A DNA stretch of 29,615 nucleotides from Owenia fusiformis (taxonomy: Eukaryota > Annelida > Polychaeta > Sabellida > Oweniidae). How positions within the stretch are numbered: the stretch's first letter is position 1; every line of letters begins with the position of its first letter. The translations under genes were made by a program, and so were the position numbers. The stretch lies in the NCBI GenBank assembly GCA_903813345.2, contig CAIIXF020000001.1, positions 56,222,270 to 56,251,884 of the forward strand, given 5' to 3'. Below, piece by piece: positions 1 to 10,345 of this stretch. The notes beneath the pieces are model-generated. The model saw only the letters and a list, made by a program, of their open reading frames with translations, was not told the DNA's origin and made no database searches.

Positions 1-611
1 TTATCATTTAAAAACATCAAGATTTTAAAGGATAAATACAGCAACCCTTAATATCATAAATCCATCATCATAAAATGTACATTAAATACACAACATCAAT
101 TCATTTCTTCAATGCAACTTAGTTTAAAGTGAACTATTAGATGTGTTATAGAGTTCATCAAAAAAGTAATTTATATCACTTTACAATTATCTTAACCATT
201 GAGTGAAATTGTTTACAATGTTTCTGAAATATCAAAGTTAAAGCATATAATGGGTGATGAGTTGGGTAAAGAGGCCACAGTTTTGTTTAGCAAATGTCGA
301 CTTGTTTGATAAATGAAGCATAATTACAATCTCTAGACATATAGCTGCAACATATAGAACATTTACAAAAGAAAAGTATTGTATTTCAATTGTATTTCTG
401 CTCACTTAACACTAAGAATAGCTTAGTCCCTGGATCTGCAATTCTAGATGTGTAGTCCTACGTGAGAATTGGAAAAATAAAGAAAACAATATAAAATCAA
501 TATTCAAGATGAAGCTCCGGTAACAGATGAATTTGTCACGAAATCTATGTTTTATATTTTATATGTGTGCATCAATATATTTAATCTCTAGTTGAAAGGT
601 TATGATCATTG
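1..611. other. AT-rich stretch, nothing recognised
   Basis: This stretch is unique-looking AT-rich sequence with stops in all frames. I see no exon with paired splice signals, no RNA gene and no inverted repeat. It runs directly into the tandem array that starts at about 612. Confidence 0.6.
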
Positions 612-1022
612 GATCAACACCAGCATTAAAGCATAAGGGTGCTGTCACTTCAGCAATCAAACAATTTAGTGCTGTCACCCCAGAATTAAGCAATTGAGAT
701 ATGTCACCACAGCATTGGAGCAACTGGGTGCTGTCACTTCAGCAATCAAACAATTTAGTGCTGCCACCCCAGAATTAAGCAATTAAGATATGTCACCACA
801 GCATTGAAGTAACTGGGTGCTGTCACTTCAGCAATCAAACAATTTAGTGCTGCCACCCCAGAGTTAAGCAATTGAGAAATGTCACCTCAGCATTGGAGCA
901 ACTGGGCTCTCTCATCCGAGCACTGAAACAACTGGTTGCTGTCACCACAACATTAAAGCAACTGCGTTATGTCACCTCAGCATTGAAACAACTAGATACT
1001 GTCGCCGTAGCATCAAAGTTAC
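612..1022. repeat. 89-bp tandem array with three-part sub-structure
   Basis: The word GGGTGCTGTCACTTCAGCAA starts at 637, 726 and 815, and a diverged copy starts at 904, which gives an exact 89-bp period. Each 89-bp unit splits into three related monomers of 30, 30 and 29 bp. They share the core (G)TGTCACC-CCAGCATT-AAGCAACT. Flanking monomers at 612-636 and 904-1022 are more diverged and have lost the 89-bp order. This is a minisatellite with a higher-order repeat. The 30+30+29 length breaks the reading frame on every unit, so it is not a coding repeat. Confidence 0.9.
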
Positions 1023-1091
1023 AAGATGAATAGAAAATGTACAAGTCCTAGTTGTTAATTCATCCCAACAATATACTCATAAATGTATTTG

Positions 1092-1240
1092 CACTGCGTC
1101 AAATGTGAAATTCCAAGCAATTTCTAGACGTGCAAAGATAGTCTAGGAACTCCGCGTATCTAGAGATTCCAAGACGTGTCAAGAGGTGCAAAGACCTCGC
1201 GTGTAAAGAGCGTGTCAAGAGTTTTGATATCTCTTTGCAC
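1092..1240 (+). repeat. Dispersed repeat made of GTGTCAAGAG-like words, copy 1
   Basis: The copy begins CACTGCGTCAAAT. It carries TTTCTAGACGTG, AACTCCGCGTATCTAGAGAT and then a run of related 10-12 bp words (CGTGTCAAGAG, GTGCAAAGAC, CGTGTAAAGAG, CGTGTCAAGAG). It ends with CTCTTTGCAC, which is the inverse of the words. Related sequence lies at 2778-2838 and, in reverse orientation, at 6710-6944. It is probably a non-autonomous interspersed element. I see no clear target duplication and cannot assign a superfamily. Confidence 0.6.
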
Positions 1241-1689
1241 AGCCTTATCAAAACAAACAGTATAATTAGACCGGCCATATGTTGTTATGCCCTATAGTCG
1301 CGCTTAATTATACTTTACTAGGATTGGAATATAACAATCATTTTAATTTCGTGTTAATAATAATTTGTGTTTTTTAAATCATTATCAAAATAAAATTAAT
1401 TTAAAAGTATGCGTGTGCGTGTAAGTATAGGCAATAGGTTAGTCGAAATGAGTAGATGTGTGCAGATGGAGATCGCCGATGTATTTTGCTAAATCTGACA
1501 TTTTTACAGGATCATGTTAAAGATCAAATGAAAACAAGAAATGTGTTTTTCTTAGGTTTATCTACCCTGATTTCGAGTGATTTTAACTTGGACGCATATT
1601 CCTAGATATTAAAACAGTTTGAATAATTAACAAAGTCCACTTTGAACCGTGTCAATCAAGTTGTCAAATTTGTAGATAGCACATGCAGG

Positions 1690-1885
1690 CCCGAATACAG
1701 GGGGGATAGATTGGTTCTAGCGACCCCCCCCTCCGTGACCAAAATTGCATTTTTTACCCCATACTGAGCACCTTTTAAATTATTTTGCTCATTTTTGAAC
1801 TAACATTGCCAAAAGTAAACTCCCCCTGGAATTTCTTAAAAAAGTAACCCACCCCTTGGCAAATCCTGGCTATGGGTCTGAAACG
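1690..1885. repeat. C-rich dispersed repeat remnant
   Basis: The segment contains an eight-base C run (1724-1731), several shorter CCCC blocks and the phrase AATCCTGGCTATGGGTCTGA. The same CTGGCTA-GGCCCTG style of ending is seen at 4107-4122. Phrases of this kind are common at the ends of interspersed repeats in marine invertebrate genomes, but that is from memory. No terminal inverted repeat was found, so the boundaries are approximate. Confidence 0.35.
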
Positions 1886-2777
1886 CCTGAAACATGCTCT
1901 GATATAATGAGGCATATTCTGTGATCTGAGCATATCAGATGGGAAAAGTTATGAATGTCAATAAGTGTGATTGTTATCATGTAATCATCTACCTTAATGT
2001 CAATACATTACATAATGTAGTAAGGCATTGTACATGTATTTAACAACAGGCACATCCTTCTTCAAAGGACTTCATTTATACTTGTAAAATACCCTTCCAG
2101 CGAGGATGCAACAGGCACAGTTACACAAGTTTTATGACCCCAATTAGATGAAATATGAGCTGGGATGAAAGATCTCAAAAATCAAGGGCTGGGAAGATTT
2201 GAGATGTCATGGTTTACTATCATGACGCTGAAACATGTTTCGCTTATTGTCACATGTATTGATCATGATGGGGCGACGGCAGTGCCCCAAGTCTTTTTGA
2301 TCTGTTTAATCTTATTAGTAACTATTTAAAATTGAATAATTTAGGACCCCGGAAGCAAAACAACTCTTTGTTATGAAAGGAATACACCATGGACAGAACC
2401 CCTCATGTAAACCATCTATAAATACCTTTGAAATCAATTTGATTTTCGATCTACATCTGAATCTCAGATGGAGAGTACTCTTTGACAAGATCAACATTTA
2501 AAAGTGTAGGAAAGTTTTGATAAAGATGTTTAATAGCTAATTATTCAGACATATTGTTCTTTCATGTTGACGATCATCGAACATAATTGCAATCAACTTC
2601 CATGATATTTGCAATTTTGAATTTTGAATTATTTTGAATGCAAATGTACTCAAGTACTATATCCTGAGTTCTGCCCGGATCCCCGAAAACGTTTAAAATC
2701 AAACTCGATTATTTAGCTAGAGTTCAAAATAAGGGATTCAATAGAAACATGAAATCCATATCACTGTATAAATTGTG
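1886..2777. other. AT-rich stretch, nothing recognised
   Basis: I found no coding exon, RNA gene or clear repeat here. A 60-codon minus frame at 2315-2497 is within chance expectation for this base composition. Confidence 0.5.
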
Positions 2778-2838
2778 GAATTTCTAGTAATTTTTAGACG
2801 TGCTTAGCCGGTCTAGAAACTCTGCGTATCTAGAGATA
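2778..2838 (+). repeat. Dispersed repeat, short copy 2
   Basis: This 61-bp piece contains GAATTTCTAG, TTTTAGACGTGCTTAGCC and GTCTAGAAACTCTGCGTATC followed by TAGAGATA. It matches the first half of the copy at 1092-1240 in the same orientation. The GTGTCAAGAG word run is missing, so it is a truncated member of the family. Confidence 0.6.
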
Positions 2839-3218
2839 GAGGAGGGGAGAGAGGACTAATTTTATAGCTGAAATTAAAAATAGCTTATGATCTATAAATA
2901 TAATATATGGTTGTTCTTATAATGAACAACTATTGGTTTAATATCTGATATGTGGACGGATATTTCTTGATTTGGTTTAAAAAGAAACTGAATGTAGGGT
3001 TGCAAAAATGAGAGAGACAAAGACGTTCGAAGGGTGGGGGTAAAATTTAATTAAAATCAAGCTGAGACAGAATGAGAATAAACATATCTGTTAGTTGCTC
3101 ATGTAAACGAAAAAAAATTAGAGGGTTCATTAGCACCGCAGACCAGATTTGCAAAATTGGGGGAGTGCATTTTTCCAGGATTTCAAACAATACTATATCT
3201 AAAATGTTGCCCCTCATA

Positions 3219-3357
3219 TGCCTGGGTCATATTTGCTCCGATTCATCGGCCGGGGGCCGGCCGATTGAGTGTTTTTTCAAACATGAAAACAATTCTAAAC
3301 AAAATACTCAATCGGCCGGAGGCCGGACGATGAATTTGAGCAAATGTGAACCAGACA
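3219..3357. mobile_element. Nested fold-back (MITE-like) element
   Basis: Two arms, 3224-3274 and 3302-3352, are inverted copies with about eight mismatches in 51 bp, separated by 27 bp. Weaker pairing extends them outward to about 3219 and 3357. Each arm contains ATTTGCTC, ATTCATCG and CCGGCCGATTGAGT. Each arm also carries its own GC-rich palindrome (CGGCCGGGGGCCGGCCG on the left), so the strand can fold into a three-hairpin cruciform. The GC-rich core is unlike the AT-rich flanks. No obvious target duplication is seen. A 122-codon plus frame (3072-3440) crosses the element and is an accident of it. Confidence 0.75.
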
Positions 3358-3442
3358 TTGCAAATTCCTTCAAAATTGAACTAGAAGTTTCAAATGAAAG
3401 CCATTCAAAGCTCCTTTCTTCTTCCTTCTCTATTGGTTAAGC

Positions 3443-3489
3443 AGGGGGAGGGGGGTGCGATCATTCACGAATCGCACCCCCCCCCCCCC
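3443..3489. repeat. G-run/C-run hairpin ending in a 13-base C tract
   Basis: The sequence GGGGGGTGCGAT (3450-3461) and its exact inverse ATCGCACCCCCC (3471-3482) are separated by nine bases. The C tract continues to 3489. The word ATCGCACCCCCC recurs at 4041-4052, which suggests that both are ends of one repeat family. Confidence 0.8.
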
Positions 3490-4038
3490 TGGTTACGCCT
3501 ATGTGTTAAAACTTTACACAATATCAATATTTAAAACTGTATCTTGTAAGTGGCTTATTAAGCATCAGATCAATCACTAAGAACCCCTCTTATCTGCCGT
3601 TTGCGTTTGGAAGGATAAAGACAAAGGGGACGCGGCTACATGTATATTGCGATAACGTGAAATCTTTATGACATATCCCTTCACCAGGGCCTACACCAAT
3701 ATTCTTAACACCACTTATTAAAGGATGCATGCATCAAGGGGTAGACATCATTCAAAAGACATAAACATGACCGGGTCGGTCAGGGGAAGGTTTGCATACG
3801 ATGCAATTTGTACATGCAAGCTCATTTTTCACATATAAATTAATAAAGTCGATTCCTTGGGAATACGTTATTGGGTTTATAAGCACCCCCTCCTACAAGC
3901 AATAAAAGATACCATAAGGTAGAGGACGAAAAGAGCATTAAATTGATTTTTTGTTTGAAGCTTCTAGTTCAGGTTTGAAGGAAGTTGCATCATTTTCGTA
4001 AAAATTCAAAACAAATATTTTTTGCCTCATTTATGTCA
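3490..4038. other. AT-rich stretch, nothing recognised
   Basis: The sequence contains a short C-rich phrase near 3885-3897 but has no exon, RNA gene or inverted repeat that I can support. Confidence 0.5.
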
Positions 4039-4124
4039 CGATCGCACCCCCCGACTGAAAACCTAAAATATTTTGGTGATTGCATCACCCCTCCCCCCGA
4101 CTGAAAGCTGGCTACGGCCCTGGG
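4039..4124. repeat. C-rich repeat remnant with an internal direct repeat
   Basis: ATCGCACCCCCCGACTGAAA (4041-4060) is followed about 40 bp later by the related ATTGCATCACCCCTCCCCCC, again followed by GACTGAAA. The segment ends GCTGGCTACGGCCCTGGGG. It is related to the hairpin at 3443-3489 and to the remnant at 1690-1885. It is probably a degraded interspersed element of unknown class. Confidence 0.45.
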
Positions 4125-4946
4125 GTTTAATCGAAAACTATATCGTCAACATTTTATCATTATGCGGAAAGTCCAATATGAAATCTTAAATGGTAAATAT
4201 GTTGCATTTATGGAGGGAATTCCACTGTAAACTATAATGTGAATGTTTGATATGAATACTTCCATATAACCATCAATATCCATTCTTTTGAAATAAGATG
4301 TTACAACAAAGGGAATATTGAAAACTACAGTGGTAAGAGCATCTTTCTGACTGCTAATTATGTGTATCAACATTTTGATTGCACCTCAGCTGGAGATTAA
4401 ATCTTATAATAATTTGATCAAAGGGATTGTAATTTTCCCCAATTCGCTTATCTATGTTACAATCTGTATACTTGTTATATTGTGACCGGTATGTGTTGAT
4501 AAACCAAAAAGATATGTTTTTTGGATATCAACATTTAGAAAAAAGTGTAAGATACCATTCTATATGTTTATCTTAGTGTTTAGCATAGGTAAGAATGGGG
4601 GATGGGCTGGTGGGGGTCCGTCTTTGAATAATTCCAAGGGGTTCATATATTATCACAATTTTGCTACAAAATCACTTGGAAAGTGCATGATTTGAAAGAT
4701 TATTTGGCCAAGGCGTCCGCTATTAACATGAGTATGAATTTTATAAAAAAATTACTTGAATCAAAATCGAAGAATTCCTTGCCCCGTGTGTTCACCATTC
4801 ACCCCGGGGGTTCACACTCGGCTCAGGTGGGGTACCTTTTTTACATTTGGTATGTCAAGCCAATGGACCCACATTTTAAGACAGATTTTTCCATTTTCAG
4901 GTATAAGAATCGGTGTGGAAAATATGTTACCCCTCAATTGTGGTAC
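4125..4946. other. AT-rich stretch, no supported gene
   Basis: Two open frames (4146-4373 minus, 4683-4973 plus) have ordinary AT-rich third positions and no splice support. I regard both as chance. Around 4800-4850 there is a short GC-rich patch containing CACCCCGGGGGTTCACAC that I cannot explain. Confidence 0.45.
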
Positions 4947-5190
4947 GGCATTGGTCCCGGGGCATTGGTCTAGTTGTTACACATATCCTTCATTTGAGGT
5001 TGTTTTATGATCATTTTACTCAAAGATCTGCCTTCTTCTCGGGGCATTCGACATTTCGAATGGCCTTGGTCTTATATTCTGGATATTTGGTACCCGGGGG
5101 TATGGCATTGGTTCTATATTTGGATGTTTGACATGGCATTGGTCTTGTGTTTGGACATTTGATATGGCTTTTTGGGGTTTATTTTAGTTT
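4947..5190 (+). repeat. Degenerate tandem repeat, about 30-42 bp units
   Basis: Units of the type ATGGCATTGGTCTTGTATTT-GGACATTTGA start at about 5060, 5102, 5132 and 5164, with spacings of 42, 30 and 32 bp. Two bare GGCATTGGTC words at 4947 and 4961 are diverged leading copies. Three short overlapping plus-strand frames across 4756-5377 are by-products of this repeat. Confidence 0.6.
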
Positions 5191-6709
5191 GTATGAGAAC
5201 ACATTTAATGCCACCCCCCCCCCCCAAATTACAAATCTACATCTATTCTCTCTATCCCAAAGGTGGATCGGAAGCATGAAAAACAGATGCAGACTCGGGA
5301 CAGTTGCAAGGGGGGCTATAATGGAGAAATTCGTTTTGATTTTGAGTCTAACTGAAATATTTTGTCACAAATATTAATTAAATACGCAAATAGCCTGTTT
5401 TATTAAATGAGACTAGGGGAAAAAATCTATTCATTAAATCTAAAGCCTAGACGATATCTTCTGTAATCAAGGTGGTTTTGGTACACTTCCGCAATTATAA
5501 AAACAAAAACATAGACTAAGTTATTAATCTTTTGTTATCATATCAGATTAAGTCAGTTTTGTCTCCGATAGTTATGCAGGTGTGTGTATCGACTCCAGTG
5601 AACAACATTAAGTGAATCAATCCTTGAAATTCCCAAATTCATTCCAAATTCTGGCCGTTAACCCCCCCCCTCCCCCATGTCTCTTAATTACATTTATTTT
5701 GCAAATGATATATAAATTATAGATTCAAATATTTCATTTTCGAATTGCACAAAGGGCAACATGTGAAGATAAAACCGCGATCCTAAAGCTACTTGCGAAA
5801 CAAAGTGGTTTATGGTCCCCAATATCATTATTATATTAATACCAATACAATGTACCTCTATCAATATCATAAATTCACTCCTTTTTAATATAAATAGTCA
5901 AACAAATTAAGCAGTATGCTACAGTTGGTTATCAATCGGAGTTCACGACCTATTGATTACTCTTTAATACAAAATTTAACCATTTTAGAATGGGTAACTC
6001 ACCCCCCCCCCGTTCATGTCCATGAAGTGCGTAGACTGACATAATAGTGTCATTTATTAATTAAACATCACTGATTTATGTTGAGACATTCAGTGCGATT
6101 ATTTCATTTCTTTGTTCAAAAAGTTAAAGCACCAATGAAATACATATTTTTATCACACAAAAGGGGCAGAATACTTGACCTTGTATCAATTCATATCCCG
6201 ATAATTCTTTACCAGGGAATGTTTCTTATTAAAACATAAGCAGCGCCTAGGCGTCGATTGGGGGGGGGTCAATCAGGCTATGTACAGCCAAGTATCCTGT
6301 TTATGTAAAAACCCTACGTTCCCGAATCACAATCAGACAATTAATTAGTATATTTGTTCAGTGTTTTCAAAGTTTATTGCACGTTTTATCCTTGAAACGC
6401 CTTTCTTTTTCTTATCATGATATGTATTTCCTTCACTTAGGATCAATGCGTCGATTAGCATTGCCTGTAACTGATTTATATTTTCAAAAGGCGGCATGAA
6501 ATTGCCAAAATGTTTAAATAAGTCAATGTGTCAGCGTACATACAAAATAGTCTGTTTAATATTTGCTACATGTACTTGTTCCAAACAGTCTGCGAAAGAA
6601 TGATTAAAAAATATATCAATTAAAAGTATCAGAAATACTTGCAATCGTTAAAATACTGTATGTATTGCTATTGGTAATTAGGTTAGTTGTTACACATAAT
6701 TATGTTGTT
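5191..6709. other. AT-rich stretch with four C/G homopolymer runs
   Basis: No gene is recognised. Runs of C lie at 5214-5225 (12), 5662-5670 (9, followed by T and five more C) and 6002-6011 (10). A run of nine G lies at 6260-6268. The DNA between the runs is AT-rich with no inverted repeat that I can support. Confidence 0.55.
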
Positions 6710-6944
6710 CAGTGTGCCAAGAGCGTGTCAAGAGATTCCATTAATTGTCACAGGGCGTGTAAAGACTTTTTGACATGGTCTTTACATGTCTTTGCACTGC
6801 GTGTGCCAAGAAGTGCAAAGAGGTGTAAAGAGTTGAATTCATCGCGTGTCAAGAGGTGTAAATAATTGGCACGTCTAGAAACCCGGCGTGTAAAGACCAG
6901 TTTCTAGACGTGTCAAGAGTTGGAATCCCATATTTCACGCAGTG
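6710..6944 (-). repeat. Dispersed repeat made of GTGTCAAGAG-like words, copy 3
   Basis: Read on the minus strand this copy starts CACTGCGTGAAATATGGGAT, like the copy at 1092 on the plus strand. It carries at least eight words of the form CGTGTCAAGAG, GTGCAAAGAG or GTGTAAAGAC. The words GTAAAGAC and GTCTTTAC in the middle form an internal hairpin at about 6765-6795. TTTCTAGACGTG and its inverse CACGTCTAGAAA occur within 50 bp of each other. The copy is longer and more symmetrical than copy 1. No target duplication is evident. Confidence 0.6.
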
Positions 6945-9698
6945 TTGATTATTATGTACCCTCTGTCATACAAAATTCTGTATGTCATCATTCTGAAGAT
7001 GTTCCCAACAAAAAAGGATGATTCAAACTTTTGAAAACTTACTTCAAACAACAAAATGTTATGTTCTGAGCATTTAAACAATATAATGACATGTTTTTTA
7101 TACCAAGATTAAGAAAAATGTAAGGAATACATTAATGTCAATTAAAACATCACATCAACATGCTGTATTCAGAAAACATATGGTAGAAAAAAGTCAACCA
7201 TGGACTATGGTTATCTCCTCTAGATAATGATTACTATTCAAAAAACAAATGATACCAAAATGAAAAAAATAACCTCAGATCAGAAGCAACAATTACAGAA
7301 CTTCAACCAACCCATGGCAAACAGTAAGACCATCAATAAATTAATAAATTACCATCAAATCAAATGTTTATCAACCCTCCAAAAAGCCTAACAAAGCTAC
7401 CAACCCAAGGCTGATGAATATGAAGAGATTGATAAATGAGCTCATGACAAAACCCAAGCTCCCCTGTACAAGGTTCAAGCCCTCGTTGGCAGCTAGGAAA
7501 ATCCACCATGATGGATTGATCAAAATTGTTCCACATGCTCCACATTTATGTGTGAGATGAAAGAAAGTCGAGAGGGTACTTGAATGGCTAGATAGACACA
7601 TGTTCCATGTTCATTAACAAAATATGCTGAAATATGTTACAAATGCAGCTGTATTCAAAGTGAAGTGTTTCCTCCCTTACAGAGATAAAAAAAACAATAT
7701 CAATGAAATAGATTGGAATTTTAAAAATAAATATAAAATTGTACCAATGTTTGATCATTGTTTTGTAAAAATGCATAAACAAGGGAACCCATACAAGTAT
7801 TCAAAATTTTATCCTTCAAAAAGAAAAGCTTATACTAGATGATGTACGTGACTAGATATAACACCGTAAACCCTTCCACGCAGGAGGGCGACATGAAAAA
7901 AATCTGTCTGACTAACTTAACCAAATGTTAGATGAGTTTTGGTTTTTTATGTACATGTATATTCATACATCAAGTAGCTTTCACCATTCATGTAGATATT
8001 GCAAATATATGGAGCCTTAATAAATGATATGTGTGTGTACACACTTGTGCCAAATAGGGTGATGTTGGGATAGACTAGGATAACATTTATACAAGAGGGC
8101 CCATAAGGTCAACCTTTGTGCTCACCCAGCCCAGAATCAATATATCATACATGTGGCTGACATAAATATATAAGTAGGTACTTGTAAAAAATTATGACCA
8201 ATATTGGCCGAGTAGCTAGGCCCCAATGCTATAGTTACCATATTTATGAATTGGGTGTATTCTGACATGGGAGATCAGAATTAAGGAGGTGTGAGGGTCA
8301 TCAGAAAAGGTCTTTGTGTTCAGATCATTGTTTACATTGGTTCCATGGTCTCCTTCAGGAAAACTCTCTTGAGGGAGAACTCTTTGTTCAGCCTTTATCA
8401 ACTACATGTTCCTTCAGTTCAGTGCCATTATCCTTCATGAGATTAAGACTTTTTCCATGCTGTTCAAATTCATTGATATTGCTACATGTAGCAATACCAT
8501 TACCCTTTACCCTTTTTAGCATGACACTATACTTCTAGCCTTTACTTTAAATATGATATTCATGATCAAACTCCCTAAATGGGCCACAAAGACACACTTG
8601 GGATCATTAAATTTTTACAAACAGCATAAAAACTGCAAAATCCTCTGTATTAGTCAGATAGTAGGAGACTTGAGAATTCAGTAAGATCCACTGTAGGATA
8701 GTTCAATATTTAAACTTATTTTACTAATCAAACCTGTACATATGTATTACTTCCTGAACAAGATAACAACTTCTTAAATATAATCTAATATACTCAAAAT
8801 ACTTGTAAACATCTATATAATGATCATATAAATCAATAAAATTAATGATAACCGATAACTTATCAGAGAAGTTTGTGAAAGTCATTGACGAAAAAGTGAT
8901 CTAACCGCAGATTGTATAATACATGTGAGCTATTAAGAATTAATGTTTATTCATTTGAATACTTCATGTATAATAAATCTAGAGATTAATAATTAAATGG
9001 ATTAATAATGGATAAAGAAATATCAAGAAAATGTGATATATTTGAAGATATACTTCTCTTCATCACGCTCCCAGCAAAAAGGTGTTATTTAATCACTAAC
9101 ACAATGTATATCATCAATAAACAAAACATCAGCAGTTACTTGGGAAAAACAAACATTTCCTGGAAATGAAACAAACGTTACAAGAGCTTATGCTGGTCAT
9201 TGACCTAAATAAAAGCTCCCGGGTAAGAGCTCACCTTGCAAATATGCAATAGATCAGACTATGCAAAGCTGATAAAATTAAACAACTTTAGGTAACTATC
9301 CATGTATTAACTCATCCATGTACATATTAGGGTTTTAATTCGTTATATTTAGGCAGTTTCAATTCATTCATTCATTGGGCAAGTTTTTGTGGATGTACGT
9401 AAGACTGTTTGTCTTTATCAAGCCACCAGCATACCTGCGGCCTGACCTGCGGGTTCTTTGGAATATTGATAAGATGTTTTAATCAGTATTAGGAACATCA
9501 ACATCTATCATCTTAACATTGTTATCCTATGTAAGATATTGATTACATTTGAATGACCAACTTAGCTTATTGGAGCATTGAGCATTAATCTATCAAGAGA
9601 TAATTCCAAATGTAAATCTATTACTCTTACAGGATTAGCGAAATCAGTCGGCATTGCTTTTAATCTGGCCTCATCTACAGTACATGTATATCAGTATG
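6945..9698. other. AT-rich stretch, no supported gene
   Basis: Several short frames occur (7360-7601 minus, 8216-8401 minus, 8314-8538 plus). None has splice sites with a pyrimidine tract plus coding-like third positions. Short items noted are a perfect 12-bp palindrome GTGTGTACACAC (8033-8044) and the phrase ACAAGAGGGCCCATAAGG at about 8092, followed by GTGCTCACC. That phrase resembles interspersed repeats I associate with bivalve genomes, from memory and unverified. Confidence 0.45.
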
Positions 9699-9700
9699 TA

Positions 9701-9933
9701 CAGGGTGTCCCGAAAGTATGGGGCCCTCCCTAGGCAGACATATTCCAGTGTCCTTATAGTATGTGTCATATATCATTGTAAAGCTTATCCAAAGTTACAT
9801 TGATTTGCCAAGTATCATGGTTTAACTCCCAAATGGGAAAAAGTTACAGTCATTTTAAAAATTAGTGTTTTGTCAAAATAAAGTTCAATTTTACACCACA
9901 TTACTAGTCAATGTGTCCCCCCTCGGCCATGTT
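9701..9933 (+). repeat. Left terminal inverted repeat of the 9.7-kb transposon
   Basis: This arm pairs with 10112-10343 in inverse orientation. It contains CCTAGGCAGACATATTCCAG, ATAGTATGTGTCATATATCA and GTCAATGTGTCC, each with a near-identical inverse partner in the right arm. Confidence 0.92.
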
Positions 9934-9993
9934 AACATCAGCAATTATTTTCAGATGTGACCTTAAAAGCCCTTCAAATAGGGATGTGGAATT
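9904..9993 (-). pseudogene. Possible transposase C-terminus remnant
   Basis: A 29-codon minus-strand frame between two stops runs out of the spacer into the left arm and ends NMAEGGHID-stop. The right arm encodes the matching GGHIDL-stop on the plus strand. Transposases of the IS630/Tc1 group often end in a GGHF/GGHI-type tail, so both arms may be copies of the 3' end of an ancestral transposase gene. The frame is too short to prove this. It lacks the DDE/DDD catalytic residues and is certainly not functional. Confidence 0.25.
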
Positions 9994-10111
9994 TTATAAT
10001 CCTCTTAAACCTGTTAAGGGACTTTGGAAGAGTTTCCTTAGAGTTTCTACCCTCACCATTCTCTTTTTCCAACTCAATATCCCTCCGACCCGAAAAAAAT
10101 ATTGCTGCTGT

Positions 10112-10343
10112 AAGATGGCCTGGGAGGACACATTGACTTGTGATTTGGTGTAAAATTGAACTTAATTCTGACCAAACACTAAATTTTGAAATGCCTGTAA
10201 TTTTTTCACATTTTAGAGTTGAACAATGATACTTGGCGATTCAATGTAACTTTAAATAAGCTTTAAAATGATATATGACACATACTATGACGACACTGGT
10301 ATATGTCTGCCTAGGGGGGGCCCCATACTTTCGGGACACCCTG
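10112..10343 (-). repeat. Right terminal inverted repeat of the 9.7-kb transposon
   Basis: This is the inverse partner of 9701-9933. Differences are mostly single-base changes. One is a longer G run at 10314-10320, where the left arm has CCCTCCC. Confidence 0.92.
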
Positions 10344-10345
10344 TA

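Larger units (their letters stand above)
9701..10343. mobile_element. Tc1/mariner-type non-autonomous DNA transposon
   Basis: The element starts CAGGGTGTCCCGAAAGTATG and ends with the exact inverse. TA dinucleotides flank both ends (9699-9700 and 10344-10345), the target duplication typical of the Tc1/mariner/IS630 superfamily. The inverted arms are long, about 230 bp, and by eye about 88% identical. The central spacer of about 180 bp has no intact transposase. At 643 bp it is too short to be autonomous. The good arm identity suggests a relatively recent insertion or formation by fold-back of one element end. Confidence 0.93.

Noticed and set aside
612-1022. Possible CRISPR-like or coding repeat array
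   Set aside because: Adjacent units have no unique spacers, and the 89-bp period is not divisible by three. It is a plain tandem minisatellite in eukaryotic DNA.
3072-3440. 122-codon plus-strand frame
   Set aside because: It runs straight through the fold-back element and its GC-rich palindromes and shows no domain. A frame this long is expected about once by chance at this base composition.
7360-7601. Two overlapping minus frames with a hydrophobic C-terminal segment
   Set aside because: Hydrophobicity here follows from T-rich codons. There is no start context, splice support or recognised family. The plus-strand phrase GGTTCAAGCCC looked like a tRNA B-box, but no A-box or cloverleaf is present.
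8216-8401. 61-codon minus-strand frame that reads rather protein-like, with a possible donor
   Set aside because: No pyrimidine tract precedes any usable acceptor, and the plus strand over the same DNA is equally open.
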